Source: Pyropia haitanensis (taxonomy: Eukaryota > Rhodophyta > Bangiophyceae > Bangiales > Bangiaceae). From it: a stretch of DNA of 47,083 nucleotides. Both the position numbers and the translations under genes were made by a program. The stretch spans positions 1 through 47,083 of the forward strand of contig SDUX01000125.1 of assembly GCA_008729055.1 (NCBI GenBank), given 5' to 3'. The notes under the pieces were generated by a model. The model ran no database searches. It was not told the DNA's origin and saw only the letters and a program-made list of their open reading frames with translations. Positions 21,337 through 30,992 of the stretch are shown piece by piece. The first letter of the stretch is position 1, and every line of letters starts with the position of its first letter.

Positions 21337-21414
21337 TTCGATTTACGATTGGATTTAGAGGGTCGTTCAAAGCGTACTTTGGGCCTCTTGGTCGAGCACC
21401 TATGTCTATAAATA
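21337..21414 (+). promoter_or_regulatory. Promoter of the methyltransferase-SET gene
   Basis: TATAAATA at 21407-21414 lies in the context GTCTATAAATACGGT, 210 bp before ATG 21617. TTTCGATTTACG at 21337-21348 is identical to the motif ahead of the ParB/oxygenase gene, so the two genes are probably co-regulated. Confidence 0.7.
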
Positions 21415-21616
21415 CGGTCATATTGCTGGGTCCACGTGATCATGCTAGATTCGCGCCACATTCGGACGTTCCGCAGCCCCCTTTTTCCCGTCCGGTTTCA
21501 CGCTCTCTTTTTCCACTGTCGGCCGCACCCGTCGGACTCGATACCCACCGTCACGTCGCAGACTTTGTTGCCTCTGACGACGCTTCTGTGCTTCGTCGGA
21601 CGCCACTTGTGCAGCC

Positions 21617-24600
21617 ATGGGCGGTCCTTCGACCGCTGTGGTCGTGGACGTTGTCACGTCTGTTGCTGAGCGTGGATTTCGCGCTTTCTCCGACATGCGG
21701 TCGTGCGACGACGGTGTGTTTCCTACGGCTTGTGTGCTCATGTGTCTCAGTGAGTTACGTGACGTGTACATCCTTTGCAATGCTGCAGCGGAAGCCGCAG
21801 TTCGAGAGCCTTCCGGTCAAGCGGTTTGGCGAGTCGAAGATGCATCTTGGGAAGCTGTTCGGTTTTGGGTCGTCTCGCACGTTCGACGCGTACCCGGGAC
21901 TGAGGTTGGCACCTCGTTGTCACGGGAGCAGGAGTTTGGACCGGGGCTGTCGCGGAGTGTGTCTGTCAAGATATCTCATCGGACGGAGTGGCTCGTCGAC
22001 ACTCGTATGGATCGCGTCTACACCTCCCTTTGGCAGTTGAAGCGGTTCATTGCGGTGCCGCGTGCGCCGTCCGGGCTTGATGGTATCTTTCTTCTACGTT
22101 CGGGGTGTGCTGTTTTGGCGGATGGGGCCGGGAGCTCGACGGGCGTAGGCGTCGACGTTGACGACGTGCGGCATGACGACGACGTTTCAAGGGAGGTGAA
22201 TGTTCTGGCGGTGTCGGCGGAGTCCCGCCTGGCGCCTTTGGATGGTCGGGCGTGGCAGGTCCTCTTGGCGTTGGCGGGCGAGCAGCGAGGCATGGAGGAC
22301 TTTCTAGCTTTTGCGGGCGATCGATTTCCCGCAATGTTGGTGCCCGTGCAGCAGGATGCTGTGTGTGCGCCGGTTCCCAGCGGCAGTGTGGCCGCTGTTG
22401 GAGACAAGCCCCGTCGTGCGGCCGATGAACCGGACGCGCACGTAGCTGGACCAGCTATGTCGGTGTCTTCTGCTCTTCCCCATCCAGTTATGCTGCATCA
22501 ACCAGTCGCGGCGGACGTATTGCTTCGTGGTGTCCTTCAGGCATGGCCTGACGACGATGGCTTTCGAGCGCAGTGCGGGCGGCATGGCGTGCCATCGATT
22601 GCCGCGTTGATGCCGTTTCAAGTCGTAGCTTGGCTGTCTGCTGTGTGTGGCCTGGCCCGTCAACCCGCGTCTGGCAGACAGGCGGATCTTTGGCGTTTTG
22701 CAGTTTTGCTGAGAGGCGTCGTCCACGACGTCTTATCCGGCTTTGATGTCGTCGCTCGAAGTGTTGGCTTCTCTTCTATCGAGTCGATGGTCGCGCCATA
22801 TCTCTTGTGGCACGCCAAGGAGTGCGGGTACGTGGCGCTTGCGCGCCCTGAGGACGACGATCTCTTTGCTCCTGTCAGTCAAAGCGGGAATCTATGGCAT
22901 GCAGCTGGTCCTGTCAAGTGTTCTCCTGCGGCCGTACCTGCGGACGTGTTGTCCAGAACGCCGGCAGCAAACAAGCAATTGCGCGTCGTTGCGCACCTGC
23001 TTCACGGGCACCTCTATTGGTGCACCCGCCTCGACCGTCTGGAGGGAGAGCCTGCGCTCGCGGACCGCCTTGGAGTTGGCCGGAAGCGTCCTCGGCGTCC
23101 TTCGACGACAACGACGGATGAAGAAGGTGGCGCCTTCTCCGATCTAGTCGCACGGGCGTCCAGCGACACTGGCGGATCGTCAGAGGCGCGCAAAGGGAAG
23201 CAGCCTGGCCGTGTCGACCGCCGGCGTCAACCTCTTTCCGGCCGCGTGTCTGTCGCGGATTATCGACCCCCGCGGTGGTCTGGGGACTTGACCGAGGTGC
23301 CGCAGGTTCTCCTGTCGGTGCTTGCCAGTCTTTCCGCTTTCAAGCGGGTACCGGTGACGTCTGGGGGATCTGTGACGGCCGGGATCGGACCCGGTGGTGG
23401 TGGTACCCTGCGGTCGAGGTTGTGCGGCCGCGGTGTGACGCGGGCGTCTGGCGTTGCTGCCGTGCTCGCCGCGGGCTCACGTCGTGGCCTGGCTCCTGCT
23501 GCACATGGCCAGACGGCTGCGCCTGATCTGGTTAGTGCCTGGTCGACGGTCACTCGTGCTCTACGAGCGCTCGTGCAGGTGCACGTATGTCCGTTTGAAG
23601 ATCTGGTGACCGTCCACGACGAGGTTTTGCAGCAGCAGGAGCAGCTGACCAAGCAGACACGAGGCGATGATTCGCACGGGCGGGCGGTTGTGCGTGGTCA
23701 GGCTGCGTCATCCGCTCCGTCGCACCCCATCCCTCGTTGTCTCACTGGCCAAGTGCAGCTGATTTTGACCGATCCGCCCTACAACATCCGTCGAGACGCG
23801 AACCTGCCGCAGTCCGCGCACGACGTTTTGACGGAGAGTCAGATGCTGAGGTGCGCTCACCTGTTTATGCTGCTGCTGCGCCCCGGTGGCCACTTATTGG
23901 TGTTTTGCTCTTCCGCCCAGCATCCTGAATGGGTACGAGTCCTTCGAGGCCTGCGCGATCGTGGCAAGCGTGGCGCACGGGACGGGAAGAGCGCCTTTGC
24001 GGTGGACGGCGCTCCTCTCGTGACGATCAAGGATCCCCACGCCATCGCCACCGCTCGTCGAAGTTCAACGAATCTCACCAACAAGACGGAAATGATCGTG
24101 CACGCCACTCGGTGTGGTGCGTCCGCCCAGGAGGCGTACGAGATGGTCAACTACCGCACGTTCAACCGTGTTCCGTCGCGCTTCCTTGCCCACGACAACG
24201 TCATCGACAATGTCCGCCCGCCCGGTGTGTCGGAGGTCGTTTACCGTGTCAAGGAGGGCTCCCGCCAATGGATTCGCCCAGAGCAGAAGGCCATCGCGCT
24301 CGCCTCAGAGTTGCTGTTGCGGTTCTCCCAGTGCGGAGACCTTGTGACGGACTTTTTCGGAGGCACCTGTTTTGTTGCAGCGGCGGCCTTGCGCATGCCA
24401 CTTGGGCAGTACCGGCGCGTTGTCTGTTGCGACGCTGATGCCGACGTCATCCGCGCGGCTCTTCCACGTCTTCGTCGCGAGTTTGTCGAACAGGTGATTG
24501 CTGGCGGTTACGCCAACTTCCCCTCTGTTGGGGGCGACCCGTCCGTGGTCGCGGCGGCGCACGTGGTTCGGCAGCTCGCACCGGTCGTCGTCAACGTTGG

Positions 24601-25579
24601 GCGTGGAGAGGAAGACGTCCCTCGCCTCGCCCCTCCCCTTGTCCCTTTTGGCGCCGACTGGAGTCCCCCTGCCGGACGGCCGTGTCACTCTGCGCTACCC
24701 TTGTCTGTCATCCAGCTGCTGGCGAGCAGATGGGCGCGGGCTGCTGATGAGGAGCGTGTGGGGCGCGAAAGCTTTCCCTCTGTTCCGCCGCCTGGCCGTG
24801 ATGTCGCTGCTGCGGTGCTGGCGCTGGCAAACGTCCCGGTAGGTGCTTGGCCGCGCAAGTACCAGTGTGCTTTATCCACTGAGGACGGCACTGCACTGCG
24901 AGAGCATGCGGCGGCAGAGCTGGGCCTATTTCTTGCCACATCTGGCCTCGCCGGTGGCAGTGCCGGGACGGGCGTGTATGCGGCGCGACCGTTTCGCGAC
25001 GGTGCTGTCGTTGCGCCCTTCTTCGGCGCCATTACCTACACCGACTTGGGTGTCAAGGCGAACCGCACCGTACGCTACGCGTCGTCCGTCCTCGGCTCGT
25101 ACGGGCCCACGGCGCAAGACTGTTCGGAGCGAGCGCTGGCGGTATCTGTGCGGATAACATGCGCCGGTGAAGGGCAACGGTCGGACGACACGGCACCTGG
25201 CGAATCTTCGGAAGAGTCCACTGTGTGGATTGTGCCGTCTGTTTGTTGTGTTGCGGGTTACGTCAACGACTGTACGGCCGTATCCAAGGTGGACCAAGCC
25301 GCCTCGGCGTCGACGCACGAAGTCATCCCGCGTGCGCACGCCAATGTCGCCATCCACGTGAAGCCCAAGGTGAGTGGCGACGATCTCACCATTGATGATT
25401 TGCTGTCGGTGGACGCAGTTCAGTTCATTGCCTGTCGTGACATATCCGCGGGTGAGGAGGTGATAGTATGGTACGGGTCCGATTATGTGTTTTTGCATGA
25501 TGAGGAGGTGCGGGGTGGGCGAGCATCAGGTGGTAGGTTGGTGAGTCGCAGCACGCCGCACACATTTGCAGGCGTGTAG
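21617..25579 (+). CDS. DNA amino-methyltransferase fused to a SET domain
   Basis: Uninterrupted 1,320-residue protein from ATG 21617 (GCAGCCATGG). Residues 1-520 match the N-terminal half of the copy-0 paralog and have no domain I recognise. The methyltransferase region has motif IV, ILTDPPYNIRR (D719), a conserved block NYRTFNRVPSRFLAH, and motif I, DFFGGTCFVAAAAL (D912). This is the beta-class order for N6-adenine or N4-cytosine DNA methylation. Motif I reads DFFGGT where the paralog has the usual DPFSGT, so activity should be checked. From about 1094 to 1305 a SET domain follows: GTGVYAARPFRDGAVVAPFFG, VAGYVNDCTA, HANVAIHV and FIACRDISAGEEVIVWYGSDY (about 1270-1290), the typical GEE...WYGxDY end. 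SET domains methylate lysines, mostly on histones. One protein could thus mark both DNA and chromatin. It is the last gene of the element copy. Confidence 0.88.
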   Translation: MGGPSTAVVVDVVTSVAERGFRAFSDMRSCDDGVFPTACVLMCLSELRDVYILCNAAAEAAVREPSGQAVWRVEDASWEAVRFWVVSHVRRVPGTEVGTSLSREQEFGPGLSRSVSVKISHRTEWLVDTRMDRVYTSLWQLKRFIAVPRAPSGLDGIFLLRSGCAVLADGAGSSTGVGVDVDDVRHDDDVSREVNVLAVSAESRLAPLDGRAWQVLLALAGEQRGMEDFLAFAGDRFPAMLVPVQQDAVCAPVPSGSVAAVGDKPRRAADEPDAHVAGPAMSVSSALPHPVMLHQPVAADVLLRGVLQAWPDDDGFRAQCGRHGVPSIAALMPFQVVAWLSAVCGLARQPASGRQADLWRFAVLLRGVVHDVLSGFDVVARSVGFSSIESMVAPYLLWHAKECGYVALARPEDDDLFAPVSQSGNLWHAAGPVKCSPAAVPADVLSRTPAANKQLRVVAHLLHGHLYWCTRLDRLEGEPALADRLGVGRKRPRRPSTTTTDEEGGAFSDLVARASSDTGGSSEARKGKQPGRVDRRRQPLSGRVSVADYRPPRWSGDLTEVPQVLLSVLASLSAFKRVPVTSGGSVTAGIGPGGGGTLRSRLCGRGVTRASGVAAVLAAGSRRGLAPAAHGQTAAPDLVSAWSTVTRALRALVQVHVCPFEDLVTVHDEVLQQQEQLTKQTRGDDSHGRAVVRGQAASSAPSHPIPRCLTGQVQLILTDPPYNIRRDANLPQSAHDVLTESQMLRCAHLFMLLLRPGGHLLVFCSSAQHPEWVRVLRGLRDRGKRGARDGKSAFAVDGAPLVTIKDPHAIATARRSSTNLTNKTEMIVHATRCGASAQEAYEMVNYRTFNRVPSRFLAHDNVIDNVRPPGVSEVVYRVKEGSRQWIRPEQKAIALASELLLRFSQCGDLVTDFFGGTCFVAAAALRMPLGQYRRVVCCDADADVIRAALPRLRREFVEQVIAGGYANFPSVGGDPSVVAAAHVVRQLAPVVVNVGRGEEDVPRLAPPLVPFGADWSPPAGRPCHSALPLSVIQLLASRWARAADEERVGRESFPSVPPPGRDVAAAVLALANVPVGAWPRKYQCALSTEDGTALREHAAAELGLFLATSGLAGGSAGTGVYAARPFRDGAVVAPFFGAITYTDLGVKANRTVRYASSVLGSYGPTAQDCSERALAVSVRITCAGEGQRSDDTAPGESSEESTVWIVPSVCCVAGYVNDCTAVSKVDQAASASTHEVIPRAHANVAIHVKPKVSGDDLTIDDLLSVDAVQFIACRDISAGEEVIVWYGSDYVFLHDEEVRGGRASGGRLVSRSTPHTFAGV

Positions 25580-25924
25580 TTGTAGTGGGGGTGTGGTCGG
25601 AGACAGGGGCATGGTACGATACTCCGAGGCGCGCAAGTCATGAACGCAATCTTCTTTGTATCACAAAAAGGCGATAATGTGCTCAGTGGCACGTGTGCTG
25701 GGTAGTGACGCACAGGCCAGAGGCTAGAGTCGTCGTTGATTGGCAGCACATCATATCAGTCTGTAATTGCACAAGCACAATACCCTTGTGCATGAGCAAG
25801 TGTCAACGGTTTCCGTCAATAGATTAGATGGTTGAGTAATACGGTGGAGCGTTTGAGTCAAGAGGCGTGTTGTAATCAAAAGTCAAGGGTTCGAGATAGG
25901 CGATTTAATTTCTGAGATTGATTC
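25580..25924 (+). other. Spacer after the methyltransferase-SET gene
   Basis: AT-richer than the genes. I see no ORF, RNA or palindrome array. It should contain the 3' UTR and the right end of copy 1, but no terminal motif shared with another copy is visible because the other right ends are missing. Confidence 0.5.
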
Positions 25925-27295
25925 CTACTATAAGAATATACACGGAGGACGTAACCCCCCCCTCTGGGACGTCAGAATCGCATGGTTCGTCAGATGACGA
26001 ACCCTCGATTCCAGCCGATTTGGACGAACCCTCGTCTGGACGTCCCATTGGCCGGTACGTCCGATTCGGGCCCGAGAGGACGTACCCTCCTGAGATGCGT
26101 CCTAGGGCGGCCCCCCCCCCTCCCCCTCCTGGACGTCAGAATCGCAGGTACGTCCTCCCAGGTGCGTGTCATTTTCGATAAAGCGTCGCCTCCCGATTTG
26201 ATGTGCACCCCCGACCCCCCCGCCCTCCCCGCCCCCCCGCCAGTCTTTTGCTGTGCCCCTCCTTCCCCCTCCATTTGTGCCTCCCTGTCTTCCCGCCCTT
26301 CCCCTTCCCCTCCCGCCAGTCCCTCGCCCCTCAACCCGGTGTGCACTCCCGCTCTCCCCGCCCCCCCTCTTCCTTTTTTGTGCCCCATCCCTCGCCCCCT
26401 CCATTATTGTGCTTCGCACCTATCCCGCGTCCCCTCCCCTCTTGCCCCTCCTCCCCCCCGTCTCCCCTTTTACCTTTCCTGTGCCCCTCGTTCCCCTCCC
26501 TTTCCTCTCAGTCTCTCGCCCTCCCCGCCCTTCCCTACCAGGCGTGTCATATTCCAGAGTGCGTCGTCCCCCAATTCGATGTGCACCCCCGACCTCCCCG
26601 TCCTCCCCGCCCCCCTCCCAGTCTATTGCTGTGCCCATCCTTCCCCCTCCATTTGTGCCTCCCAGTCTTCCCGCCCTTCTTCGTCCTCTCCCGCCAGTGC
26701 CTCGCTCTCAACTCTGTGTGCACCCTCGCCTTCCCCGCCCCCCCCCTCCCTTCCCTGTGCCCCTTCCCCTCGCCCCGTGCTTTATTGTGCCTTCCGGGCT
26801 TCCCCCCTCCGTGCCCGCTGTGCGAGTCCTCCCCCCCGCCCCCCCCCCATCTTTCCTATGCCCCTCCTTCCCCTCCCATTTATGCCTCCCAGTCTTCCCG
26901 CTCTTCCTCGCCTCCCCTCCAGTCTTACCGCCCTACCCCGCCCCCCGCCTCCCCTCCCCTTCCTTGTAGTGTTTTCCCCGCCCCCTGCATTATCAGTGTG
27001 CGTCCCGGTGTTCTCGCCCCCCCCGTCCGCTCTCCCAGTCCTATCTCCCGCCCCCCGTCCTCTCCTGTCCGTGCCCCTCCTCCCCGCCCCCTGTCTTTGA
27101 GTTCTTTCCAGTCTTCCTGCCCTCCCCCGCCCCCCCTCCCGTTTCCCCTGCTTCCTCCCCCCCTGCCCCCTGCGTTATCGTGCCTCCCAGTTTTCCCGCG
27201 CTCCCTCCCTTTTCCTATATTCCCCGGCCTCCCGCGCCTGGCGCATGCCCCCATGGCGAAACCATTCCTCCCTCGTTTCGCAGTGTCGCGTTTCC
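25925..27295 (+). mobile_element. Composite element copy 2 (left 1,371 bp only)
   Basis: Begins with CTACTATAAGAATATACACGG and holds only C/T-rich leader. It is cut after GTTTCCC, where copy 3 begins. It matches the first 1,371 bp of copy 3 with only two substitutions that I could find. No gene is called; the P/S/L-rich frames are by-products of the C/T-rich strand. Confidence 0.75.
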
Positions 27296-28944
27296 CTACT
27301 ATAAGAATATACACGGAGGACGTAACCCCCCCCTCTGGGACGTCAGAATCGCATGGTTCGTCAGATGACGAACCCTCGATTCCAGCCGATTTGGACGAAC
27401 CCTCGTCTGGACGTCCCATTGGCCGGTACGTCCGATTCGGGCCCGAGAGGACGTACCCTCCTGAGATGCGTCCTAGGGCGGCCCCCCCCCCTCCCCCTCC
27501 TGGACGTCAGAATCGCAGGTACGTCCTCCCAGGTGCGTGTCATTTTCGATAAAGCGTCGCCTCCCGATTTGATGTGCACCCCCGACCCCCCCGCCCTCCC
27601 CGCCCCCCCGCCAGTCTTTTGCTGTGCCCCTCCTTCCCCCTCCATTTGTGCCTCCCTGTCTTCCCGCCCTTCCCCTTCCCCTCCCGCCAGTCCCTCGCCC
27701 CTCAACCCGGTGTGCACTCCCGCTCTCCCCGCCCCCCCTCTTCCTTTTTTGTGCCCCATCCCTCGCCCCCTCCATTATTGTGCTTCGCACCTATCCCGCG
27801 TCCCCTCCCCTCTTGCCCCTCCTCCCCCCCGTCTCCCCTTTTACCTTTCCTGTGCCCCTCGTTCCCCTCCCTTTCCTCTCAGTCTCTCGCCCTCCCCGCC
27901 CTTCCCTACCAGGCGTGTCATATTCCAGAGTGCGTCGTCCCCCAATTCGATGTGCACCCCCGACCTCCCCGTCCTCCCCGCCCCCCTCCCAGTCTATTGC
28001 TGTGCCCATCCTTCCCCCTCCATTTGTGCCTCCCAGTCTTCCCGCCCTTCTCCGTCCTCTCCCGCCAGTGCCTCGCTCTCAACTCTGTGTGCACCCTCGC
28101 CTTCCCCGCCCCCCCCCTCCCTTCCCTGTGCCCCTTCCCCTCGCCCCGTGCTTTATTGTGCCTTCCGGGCTTCCCCCCTCCGTGCCCGCTGTGCGAGTCC
28201 TCCCCCCCGCCCCCCCCCCATCTTTCCTATGCCCCTCCTTCCCCTCCCATTTATGCCTCCCAGTCTTCCCGCTCTTCCTCGCCTCCCCTCCAGTCTTACC
28301 GCCCTACCCCGCCCCCCGCCTCCCCTCCCCTTCCTTGTAGTGTTTTCCCCGCCCCCTGCATTATCAGTGTGCGTCCCGGTGTTCTCGCCCCCCCCGTCCG
28401 CTTTCCCAGTCCTATCTCCCGCCCCCCGTCCTCTCCTGTCCGTGCCCCTCCTCCCCGCCCCCTGTCTTTGAGTTCTTTCCAGTCTTCCTGCCCTCCCCCG
28501 CCCCCCCTCCCGTTTCCCCTGCTTCCTCCCCCCCTGCCCCCTGCGTTATCGTGCCTCCCAGTTTTCCCGCGCTCCCTCCCTTTTCCTATATTCCCCGGCC
28601 TCCCGCGCCTGGCGCATGCCCCCATGGCGAAACCATTCCTCCCTCGTTTCGCAGTGTCGCGTTTCCCACCCCTCCCCCCTCTGTCTCCTTCCCCTCCCAT
28701 CAACCGGGTTAGATGCGCGGGGGAAAGAACCTTCCTCAGGACGTCAATACCGCGGGTGAGCCCCCCCCCACCCCCCCTCCCGTTGCGATTTTTTTTGAGG
28801 CTCATTGACCACGTCCCGCGTCCGATGCCTGTGGCTCCCCCTCCCCCCTTCCCCCGAATGGCGCCTAAGAACACCTTCCCTCTCGGACAATCCAAATCTG
28901 GCGCACGTCCTTCCTCCCGAATCCCACTGTTTCCCCCCCCCCTC

Positions 28945-29064
28945 GAGGACGTACCCCTCTCTGGACGTCAATTTCGCGGGTACGTCCTCCGAGCCCCCCC
29001 GCTGTAAGATCTCTTCTGGGAGGACGTACCCCTCTCTGGACGTCAATTTCGCGGGTACGTCCTC
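28945..29064. repeat. Two 45-bp hairpin units in the leader of copy 3
   Basis: Units at 28945-28989 and 29020-29064 are identical in their arms: GAGGACGTACCC and GGGTACGTCCTC, 12 bp each, around a 21-nt loop that contains GGACGTCAATTTCGC. The repeat period is 75 bp. Related GAGGACGTACCC and GGTACGTCCTCC segments also lie near the left end of the element. Confidence 0.85.
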
Positions 29065-30108
29065 CTCGGTTGCATTCTCCCTTCCGAGTCTGTCGGGGGC
29101 CAATCCCGTGCGTTGCCCCCCCTCCACGTCTGGCTGGCCCCCCCTCCCCTAAAGTATTGTCCCAGAATAAACCGCGTGTCGGATGAACTCACCCCGGGGG
29201 CAGGCACGCTCCTCCGTGTCTATCCCCCTCGACCCTGTCGCCCCACCTCCCAAAGGCAACCGCGTTCGATCGCCCTCCCCCCGCCCTCAGCATTCACCTG
29301 CCTTGCCCGCATCTCATTTGGCACTCACTCCCCCAGCGTGCGCCCTACCACTTTTGGGCGTCTATCGTCGGCCCCGAGACGAGTGCGCAGCCGGCGGCTC
29401 GCCATGTCGTGGGTGTAGACGTCCCCCCTCAGCCAGCCCCTTTTTTTCACACGTGCGACTGTGCTGTTCGACCCGCGGCGGGCCATCCACCCTTGCGCCG
29501 TACGATACAAACGCGTGGTGCGCAGCCCGCCCAAACACAGCGTGCCAAGTCGTGGCGGCCGACCAGGCGCCACGCGTCATTCGAGATGGACGCGGGCTCC
29601 CGCGTGGCCCGATCCACTGCTGCTCGTCCGCATCCCTGCCTGGATCTCAGCGCGATCGGCAGCCCGCTGGTGCGTCCCGGTTGCGCATTTGACGTGCAAT
29701 CACTTTCTGGTACACACCCTTCCACGTAAATGGATATTGTGCCTTTTAATTTGTTGCTCGACACGCACGCCAATTACGTACTTGCTCCACGGACGCGGCC
29801 GCTCCGTGCTCTCTCTGGGGCTGAAATGACCCGGTGAGCGTCCGTCAGGCGGCGTACACCACCCCCTTGCAATGTTCAAGTACGCTGACATAGGCGATTG
29901 TTGACAAAAAAGTACACAAAGGGTCGACAAGTACTATAATTTCATTTGGAAGCTCGGCTCAGTCAGTACACAGTCTCGCCTAAAGCCAAATTACGACGGT
30001 ATTGTAAATCTTAGACGATCCGACACCCAAATAAATCCAAAGGCGGGTCGAGTACTAGTCAGGCATGACGAGATTGACCTTGACGTTCCGGCATGTCTGA
30101 ACCGTTCT

Positions 30109-30164
30109 CAGATCCGTAGTACTACGGAACTGGGGACGCCCAGTTCCGTAGTACTACGGATCTG
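30109..30164. repeat. 26-bp perfect inverted repeat with nested palindromes
   Basis: Two 26-bp arms separated by GACG are exact reverse complements. Each arm itself contains CCGTAGTACTACGG, so the site can fold as one long hairpin or as two short ones. It lies about 330 bp upstream of the helicase TATA box. Confidence 0.9.
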
Positions 30165-30372
30165 GGAACCGCGGACTTTGCCGTCACACGGTTCGATCCG
30201 CCCGGTGACCGCCCCTTTGCGGCAGTCCACCAGGTCCATGCCCCAATCAATTTCTATCGACGCCGCCCACGCTGGGCCTCCCCGCCGGCCTGGCGCCGGC
30301 ATTGCGCCGCCGCCCCGCAGGCTCAGCAACGCGCGCCTGCTGTGTTCTTTTCTCTCTTTCGCAGCCTGCCCG

Positions 30373-30502
30373 TTGGCGCCAAAACTACCACGACGGTTTC
30401 AAACCGTTTGGCGCGCGTGCGTTGGCGCCAAAAGGACCACGTTTGTTTCAAACCGTTTGAATTCTCCCGCGCTGTCAGCACCTGCTCACGCCTGTATAAA
30501 AG
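30373..30502 (+). promoter_or_regulatory. Helicase promoter of copy 3: E2F-like sites and TATA box
   Basis: TATAAAAG is at 30495-30502. Upstream are TTGGCGCCAAAA at 30373-30384 and at 30422-30433, and TTTGGCGCG in between (about 30405). All contain TTTGGCGC on one strand, an E2F/DP consensus. A CGGTTTCAAACCG dyad lies at 30395-30407. This pattern is typical of S-phase genes, so expression during DNA replication is a reasonable inference. Confidence 0.65.
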
Positions 30503-30533
30503 GGTCCACCCGTTCAGCCGTGACCATCCCGCC

Positions 30534-30584
30534 ATGATCGCGCTCCCCGTCACGTCCTCACCGTCGTCGCGCCCCCCGTCTTGA
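30534..30584 (+). CDS. Possible upstream ORF (16 codons)
   Basis: An ATG 39 bp after the TATA box opens a frame that encodes MIALPVTSSPSSRPPS and stops. It lies between the promoter and the helicase ATG at 30703. The same frame is present in copy 4, but the copies are recent duplicates, so conservation says little. It could reduce translation of the helicase. Confidence 0.25.
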   Translation: MIALPVTSSPSSRPPS

Positions 30585-30702
30585 TCTCCGATCTGCGAGC
30601 CTTTCCCCTCCTTTGCGGACCCCGCTGACCCTTTCCCCGCTGTCCCACCTCGTCCCTGAACCCATCTGCGGCGGCATTGCTTCTCCCCGTCGCCGCGGAG
30701 GA

Positions 30703-30921
30703 ATGGATTCCCGCTCCGCCTCTCCCGCGATCGACACAACATGGACGTCTGCGCTCGCTCCACCGGCCGTGCCGCCCATGGCACCTGCAGCGCCGCCGCC
30801 TGCGCCGCCGTCGGCTGCGGCGGTCGTGCCGGCGACCACCGAGGCGGATTCGTCGGACGAGATCACGCCGATGGTTTGTGGCGGTGCCAGTCGTCCCTCT
30901 GCTGGTGCTGCGTCGGCTAGT

Positions 30922-30952
<31 letters not shown>

Positions 30953-30960
30953 GGCCGCCG

Positions 30961-30992
<32 letters not shown>

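Larger units (their letters stand above)
5671..25924 (+). mobile_element. Composite element copy 1 (apparently complete, 20,254 bp)
   Basis: The left end, CTAAGGTAAGAATACACGG, is a diverged form of the CTACTATAAGAATATACACGG motif that begins copies 2, 3 and 4. It interrupts the copy-0 methyltransferase. To the right follow a C/T-rich leader, the helicase gene, a palindrome block, the ParB/oxygenase gene, a second palindrome array and the methyltransferase-SET gene. The next left end is at 25925. No reverse transcriptase, integrase of DDE type or terminal inverted repeat of a classic DNA transposon was found. The helicase has a tyrosine-recombinase-like region that might act in mobility. Boundaries are inferred from comparison of copies. 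Confidence 0.65.

Noticed and set aside
25921..25945. Helitron ends
   Set aside because: A helicase is present, but the left ends do not consistently start with TC, no CTRR end or hairpin was identified, and no Rep motif was found.
27290..27302. Telomere repeat CCCTAA at element junctions
   Set aside because: CCCTA or CCTA occurs at the junctions, but only as a single partial unit, so it is too short to support telomeric origin.
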